DNA of 64,000 nucleotides from Inia geoffrensis. Taxonomy: Eukaryota; Chordata; Mammalia; Artiodactyla; Iniidae. The position numbers and the translations under genes are program-made. The notes under the pieces are model-generated. The model made no database searches. It had not been told where the DNA came from and worked only from the letters and a program-made list of their open reading frames with translations. How positions within the stretch are numbered: the first letter of the stretch is position 1; each line of letters starts with the position of its first letter. Of the stretch, positions 58,521-64,000 are shown in pieces. Location of the stretch: positions 30,877,318 to 30,941,317 of the forward strand of contig CM070919.1 of NCBI GenBank assembly GCA_036417435.1. Reading direction: 5' to 3'.

Positions 58521-59580
58521 ATCGTTCATGGAAGAGGATCCTATTTTCAATACTAAAAAAGTCTAGTGGAAATGGTGTATTCACTGATGATAGGGTAGGA
58601 TTCCTTTAAGCACGGTGTATCTTCAAGCTCATCATTCATTAACAGACATTTATTTTTTAATGATGTATTTTTCTACATCAGTACTTATCACTTGGTCACT
58701 AATGACGAGACCACCCCAACTGTCAACATTTTGCTTTTGTTGGAAGTTTATACTACGGCAGAGTAGCAGTGGTATTAACTGTCATGTCCATATATGTACA
58801 TATACGTGAGCAATAAAATAAAAAATAATCTTTACGTAAGTCTCTTTAGATAAAGAAACTTGTCAAGACGACTAGAAAAAGGAAGGACCTGGTGATGAAA
58901 TGGATCCTCTAGGAAAAATTGGGGATATGCTGTTTTACCGGAAATGCTTCATACTTATGTGAATTACACAATTGAGCCTGCACTTTTCATTCTTGGCTAA
59001 TATGGTGAACCATGTATTATAAAAAAAATTTTAAATGTCTTCTGCACATCATGAAGGAGCTGCTATAACTGCCCAGAATTTTCAGTGTGATAAGGTGTTC
59101 TGTGTTGTGAAATAAACATTATGCGTTGCATAATGAAGCGATATGGCATTAGGTTATTTTTAAACTCTAAACAGTATATACGGTTTTGTGAAATTGCACC
59201 AATTAAATATAACAGTCTGGATTCTAGATCAAGTATCCTAATATTCTACTATTATATTGCTACTTTAAAAATAACAAAAGAATAAGGAAATGTAAAACAT
59301 TAATCTTAAAAAATAATAACATTTACATTTTAAAAATTAAATTGGTCAAAAAAATAAAAAAATATCTTGCTCCATGTTTAAACCCTATGACATTTTTTTT
59401 AAAGTGTTGATCAGTGTTTTCTTTGAAACTCCAGTGACAAAAGGCAAAATGGGATCATCATCTACTATCATAATCCAAGTAAATGATCAAATACATATTT
59501 TATATCCAACTGGAGTATACTTAAAATATAACTGAGTAACAGAGGATCTGTGTCCTTCACCCCTAACTCGTTCAAGGGTC

Positions 59581-59582
<2 letters not shown>
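58521..59582. other. GPM6A intron 1, A+T-rich, nothing recognised
   Basis: No gene or clear repeat. Confidence 0.4.
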
Positions 59583-59583
<1 letters not shown>

Positions 59584-59653
<70 letters not shown>

Positions 59654-59676
59654 ATATATATATTTTATATATATAA
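59584..59676. repeat. (AT)n microsatellite
   Basis: About 67 bp of perfect TA repeat followed by interrupted TATATTTTATATATAT. Fully self-complementary. Confidence 0.97.
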
Positions 59677-62600
59677 ATCAATTTGCATTTCCTGAATATT
59701 TTTTCTTTGCTTCCATGTCTTTCTTTAGATAACTTCTTCCATCAGAACTACGTGTTACAAACAGATATACATCTCTATAAAAACCTCATGTAATATTCCA
59801 TGGGTAAGAGACATTAAAGTATACTCCCAATTGCTGAATATAAAAAATAAATATATATATATATATAATTGAGTAATTTGAAGACATTCTTGAAAATAAA
59901 AATATAACTTTAAAAGCTATTGACTAAAAGAACTATGTAATAATCCCAAATTATGAATTAAAGTTGTGAAAGAAAAATTAGAAAATAAAAAAACATAAAT
60001 TCTCTTTTTAAAGATAGTGTGAATTACTTATGGCAAGTTTATTTCTTTAATTTAGTTTGTAGAAATTCACTATGGCATTTGCAGATACAACCACATTTCT
60101 CTAAACACAATGGTAGGTTTTTTTAATGCAGTCTGGTATTTTAGAATTTACATATTTATTCTAAATTTAAAAATAGTTTTTTAAGAAAGGCAGGTATTAA
60201 CATTTTCTATTTCATGGTTACTACAAGTGTACAAAAATTTGGTATGAGGCAAAATGTAAAGTCATCGTCTGAAACATCAACATGACAAGAATATTTTAAA
60301 GTAGAGTTTCTTACATCAAAATGTTATTTCAAAATCTGTATGGAATAGAGAACAAAGCAAATCATCTCCTGATAATCATATTAAGATGTTTTCCCATGAA
60401 CATTAGCAGAACTTTCAAAATGAGTATATTTTTTCACAATTAGTTTCACAATCAGTTGTTTTTTGACAATTAGTCACAAACCATCATAATTTGTTAGAAG
60501 GAAAACTCTTTTCCATGGTCCTGAAGTACTGTTAAGGGTGTCTGAATTGTCTAATGTATATTTGGAAATAAGCAAAATGGCAGCATTGCAAAGTAGAAAT
60601 GTCACTTCTGCAAGCGCTATCTTTTCTCAAGTGCCAGAGACTTTAAAAAGCTAAAATATAGTTTTTCAATCAACAGAATAATATTTTTCTTTTCTCTCCC
60701 TCTCCCTCTCTCATCAGAGGAGCTATGGTCCTATGCTCAGCTCCCTAAAGGCCAGTACTAGCTCAAAGTCTCTAGTAAATCTTTTAAAATGTTGTAAAGG
60801 AAATGTTGATTTTATCTGAGCCAAGCAGAGGCCTGCTATTTTGTTGCTTCTATTACAATCTGAATGAGCACTGTAATCACAAAATACAGATGCACGGTTT
60901 TTTAATTACAGCGACTTTCATTCCCGACTAACCTGTCCCATACTCCACATATTTCATGTCCCTTGCTTCTTTTGATCAGATCCCATATGACTCCTAGATA
61001 GTGGTGGTTGAGAAATCAAGATTTAGAGAGAGATAAAACGACAACAAAGTAGCCTGTGAACACGTTACACGGGAATCTGCCTTTTAGCCGTTTTTGTATC
61101 CTGCTCACCACTGGGCACATCTTTAAGAGAGCTCAGCCTGTGTATGAAAACCTGTACTTCACATAAATCTTTTTATTTCATGTTACTAATCCCCAGAATT
61201 TTGTGAAAACACACAAAGCTCATTTCCAGTTCCTGCCAGTCACTTCGAGTGGCTGTCAAGTTACAGTAAGAATTGTTGCAAAAGTAATAGAAGAATGTCC
61301 ATGGAAAACTGCAAAGACAGATACGTTACATAAAGCATTAGGTTTTTACAATCTCTAGGATATACTCTATGCTTGGGTATAGCATTCCTGTGTTGCAGTT
61401 TGCATGTGAGCTGACAATCAGCTTCTGAGATCAGAGACTGGGATTTATGCGTCTTTACACATACAGGATTTCCTATACTTTGGTTCAAGAACACAGCAAG
61501 CATGGAATAACCCCTAGGATGTACCTTCTGCCTCTACTTGGTGTGTTTTTTTCTTCTTTTAGTTACCTATGTACAGGAAGGGTAAGTAAACTTCAAGTTC
61601 AACATGTTGCCCACTCAAATTATATTGGAAAAAAATATTAGAGTCACAGCAATAGAATCAAAAGATGGAGTTTAACTCGAGGAAACCTTAGAAGTATATA
61701 TCACAATGTAATATTGGCCAGGACTGGTCACTGCTGAGGTATGACGGAAGAGAAACCCTGAAGACAATAGCAGCGGCAACGTTATATTTCTGCTTTTTTC
61801 AATAAGTAGCAGTTAGTTAAACTTATCTAGTGTTTGTTTCTTTCTGTTTTTAAATAAGCAAAATCTAATTTTAAAAAACTCCATTGAGGGACTGAGTGGG
61901 GTATAGAACTGGCTTTATTACCCTTAAAGCTGCTGTATAAACTCATTAGCTTAATGTTTTTCTCAAATCACTGGAAAGTCTAAGTTGGATCATCCTTAAA
62001 GACTCTGCTTACTAAATAAACACATGAGCATTAAAACATGGAGGACAGTGTTTTGTATTCATGATAAAAACTGTTGACACTTCCTGCAGTTTTGACAGGT
62101 ATACATGGTCAAATTTAGATAACTGAAAGGATTATTTTTATCCAACACATCTGACAATGAATGTTCATGTTAAGACTGAACTTGAAAGTGAGTGAAAGGA
62201 ATTGTCGTGAAGGACATTTAAAATTGTTTAATTAGTGACAGTGACAAATGTATTCCAATGACACGGTAATTTTTGCTACTTCCTTTGAGCTCTCAAATGC
62301 GACCAAACCCCCTACAATAATTTATAAAATTATATTATGGATAATGTATCATATGTTAAGATTTCTCTCTACTGGTAAAAATAACAATATTTTCTAAAAA
62401 ATCCTATTAACAGTTTTAGATAATATTCTGAGAGAAGAGTTTACAGTAACTCCAGTGGTTTACTCTCATAATCAGACTGTAAGTGAGATCTATACATCCT
62501 GCTGTTTAGTTACACAAAGATGACACACATGCCTAAGATTATTTTCCTTTCACTTAAGAAACCACCAGACTTGAAGTATTTCACAAACAGAACTGAATGA

Positions 62601-63329
62601 GGAAAATCCAGGGGAAATACGCTACAAAAGGCACCTTGACCATCTCGTGACTAGGAAGCAAATGTCCCCAAGGGACTTGGGTTCTATTTATGTTTGATCC
62701 CAAACATTCAATGAAAGCAAAGTCACTGTCTGTTGGGATTTTCTCCCTCTTTATTCAGCATTATCATGACTCCCATTTCAACCATGTATTTGGTTTGTAA
62801 ACTATATAGATGTAGCTAACTAATCAGGAAGCCTACCATTTAAAAATTGAGCAGGTGCTATAGTTCTAAAGAACAACCGAAAAGGATATTTCTGGAGGAG
62901 TTTGGCCAGAATACTGCATTTTTCCAAAGAGTCCCAGAATCTGAGCAGGTAGACTTATTATATTTACATCAGTTATAACCTAAATTAAGAGAAAATATGA
63001 AACATTCATCTAATAGCCTGGTTGCTTTTGAAAAAGAAGAAGAGAGGGCTGAGCTTTTATTGGTAAAGACATAAGTTACTAAATGTTGACTCTACTGCTA
63101 GACAAAAAATAGATAAATTAACAACATCTAGGAGTCCAGACATTAACATCAATACATTTGGAATTCTAATATTGAAAAAAGCGTATTACAATGTACTGTG
63201 CATTATATTCTATGTGTGAATTGTTAGTGAATAATGAACATGCGTGACTACAGCAATGAGAGCGCTCAAGGGTCAGGTGAGCACAGAAAGACAGGCCTTG
63301 CGGGTGGGTGCAGCTCATAACCTGCACAG
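59677..63329. other. Long A+T-rich single-copy stretch of GPM6A intron 1
   Basis: More than 3.6 kb with no SINE or L1 I can identify, unlike the surrounding sequence. Only short frames (80 codons or fewer) occur. Confidence 0.45.
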
Positions 63330-63770
63330 CACTTCATTTCCCTTGGAGCAAAGCCAAAAGCCTTACAAGGGCTTCCGAGCCCCTGCCTGAGGTTGTCCCT
63401 CATCATCTCTCCGACCTCCTTGCTGTGATGAATACCCAGCCTTGGGCATTGCTAGAAGCTATGCTCTCTCTCACAAATATTCTTCCCTCGGATATCTGGG
63501 GACCCTACTTCTTCACGTCCTCCAAGTTTTCGCTCAGTTTCTATGCTGCCTATCCAATTCACGAATGGTGTCCTGCTTTCCCCACACTCACAGCTGAAGA
63601 CTCCAATTCCTGTGACTCTGCTCTGCTTTGTCTCATTTCCACATTCCTTTCCCACATAATACGAAGTTTACTCCCCCTGTATTATCTATTGCTTATCTGT
63701 CTTCTCCACTGGAGTGTAAGCTCATACACAGTTGGTCCTCAATTAACATTTGTTGAATGGATATTACCTT
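63330..63770 (+). mobile_element. L2 3' end, plus orientation
   Basis: AGCCAAAAGCCTTACAAGGG, TCATCTCTCCGACCTCCT, TATCTGTCTTCTCCACTGGA, GTGTAAGCTCATACACAG and AATTAACATTTGTTGAATGG are L2 blocks in order. The 158-codon frame over it is a by-product. Confidence 0.8.
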
Positions 63771-63780
63771 TTATATACAT

Positions 63781-64000
63781 ATAAGTTTACGCTTATGACT
63801 GCCAGGTAAAAGCCTAGAATTCACAGTCAACAAAGAACATAACAAAAAGAAGTTGCTTAAAAGATACAGAGTTCATATCCAATATCCTACATGCATGTGT
63901 ATTTGGAAGGAATGCATTTCTATTTAGCAATAAAAAACTATATTTAATATATTACATACTCCTAGTCAAAATATAAAATTAAAATTAAAAAAATAAAAAT
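63781..64000. other. Right edge, A+T-rich intron sequence
   Basis: Nothing recognised. Confidence 0.4.

Noticed and set aside
63308..63784. 158-codon plus-strand frame near the right edge
   Set aside because: It lies on an L2 3' end; L2 sequences often leave chance open frames.
1..64000. A new multi-gene system
   Set aside because: The window holds one known gene, introns and repeats. No cluster of unexplained open frames, new RNA array or conserved module is visible.

Overview
This window is nuclear DNA from a placental mammal, almost certainly a cetacean. The main evidence is about 18 copies of a tRNA-derived SINE with A- and B-box promoter motifs and a simple A-rich tail (CHR-1 type), plus three longer relatives. 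Copies of this type are abundant in whales and dolphins. L1, L2, MIR, MER5/MER20-like DNA transposons and MaLR-type LTRs fill most of the remaining recognisable sequence. There are no bacterial genes, operons, CRISPR arrays or rRNA genes.

Only one protein-coding gene is supported: GPM6A (neuronal membrane glycoprotein M6-a, PLP/DM20/M6 family), on the minus strand. Six of its coding exons can be read with exact splice sites: exon 2 at 42918-43110, exon 3 at 30912-31068, exon 4 at 14379-14532, exon 5 at 10255-10331, exon 6 at 9660-9725 and exon 7 at 6561-6713. They join in frame with no break and encode residues 13-278 of the 278-residue protein. The short first coding exon (about 12 residues) was not found and should lie beyond the right edge. 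A roughly 1.95 kb 3' UTR runs from the stop codon to an AATAAA signal at 4621-4626. Positions 1 to about 4595 are downstream intergenic sequence; everything from 43111 to 64000 is intron 1 in this reading.

Layout: 1-4595 downstream flank (32-bp minisatellite at the edge, an old LTR, one CHR-1); 4600-6713 terminal exon; 6714-43110 introns 2-6 with nested L1 and CHR-1 insertions; 43111-64000 intron 1, the most repeat-dense part.

No new multi-gene system is visible. The most interesting observations are a 139-bp tandem duplication that has copied the exon 2 splice acceptor and creates an intact decoy 3' splice site, a near-perfect RFX X-box in a repeat-free GC-richer block about 4 kb upstream of exon 2, a Z-DNA-prone CG/CA tract, two adjacent same-orientation L1 copies, and a GC-rich block with a 155-codon open frame of unknown origin. 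Repeat family names come from recalled consensus sequences, not from a database search.
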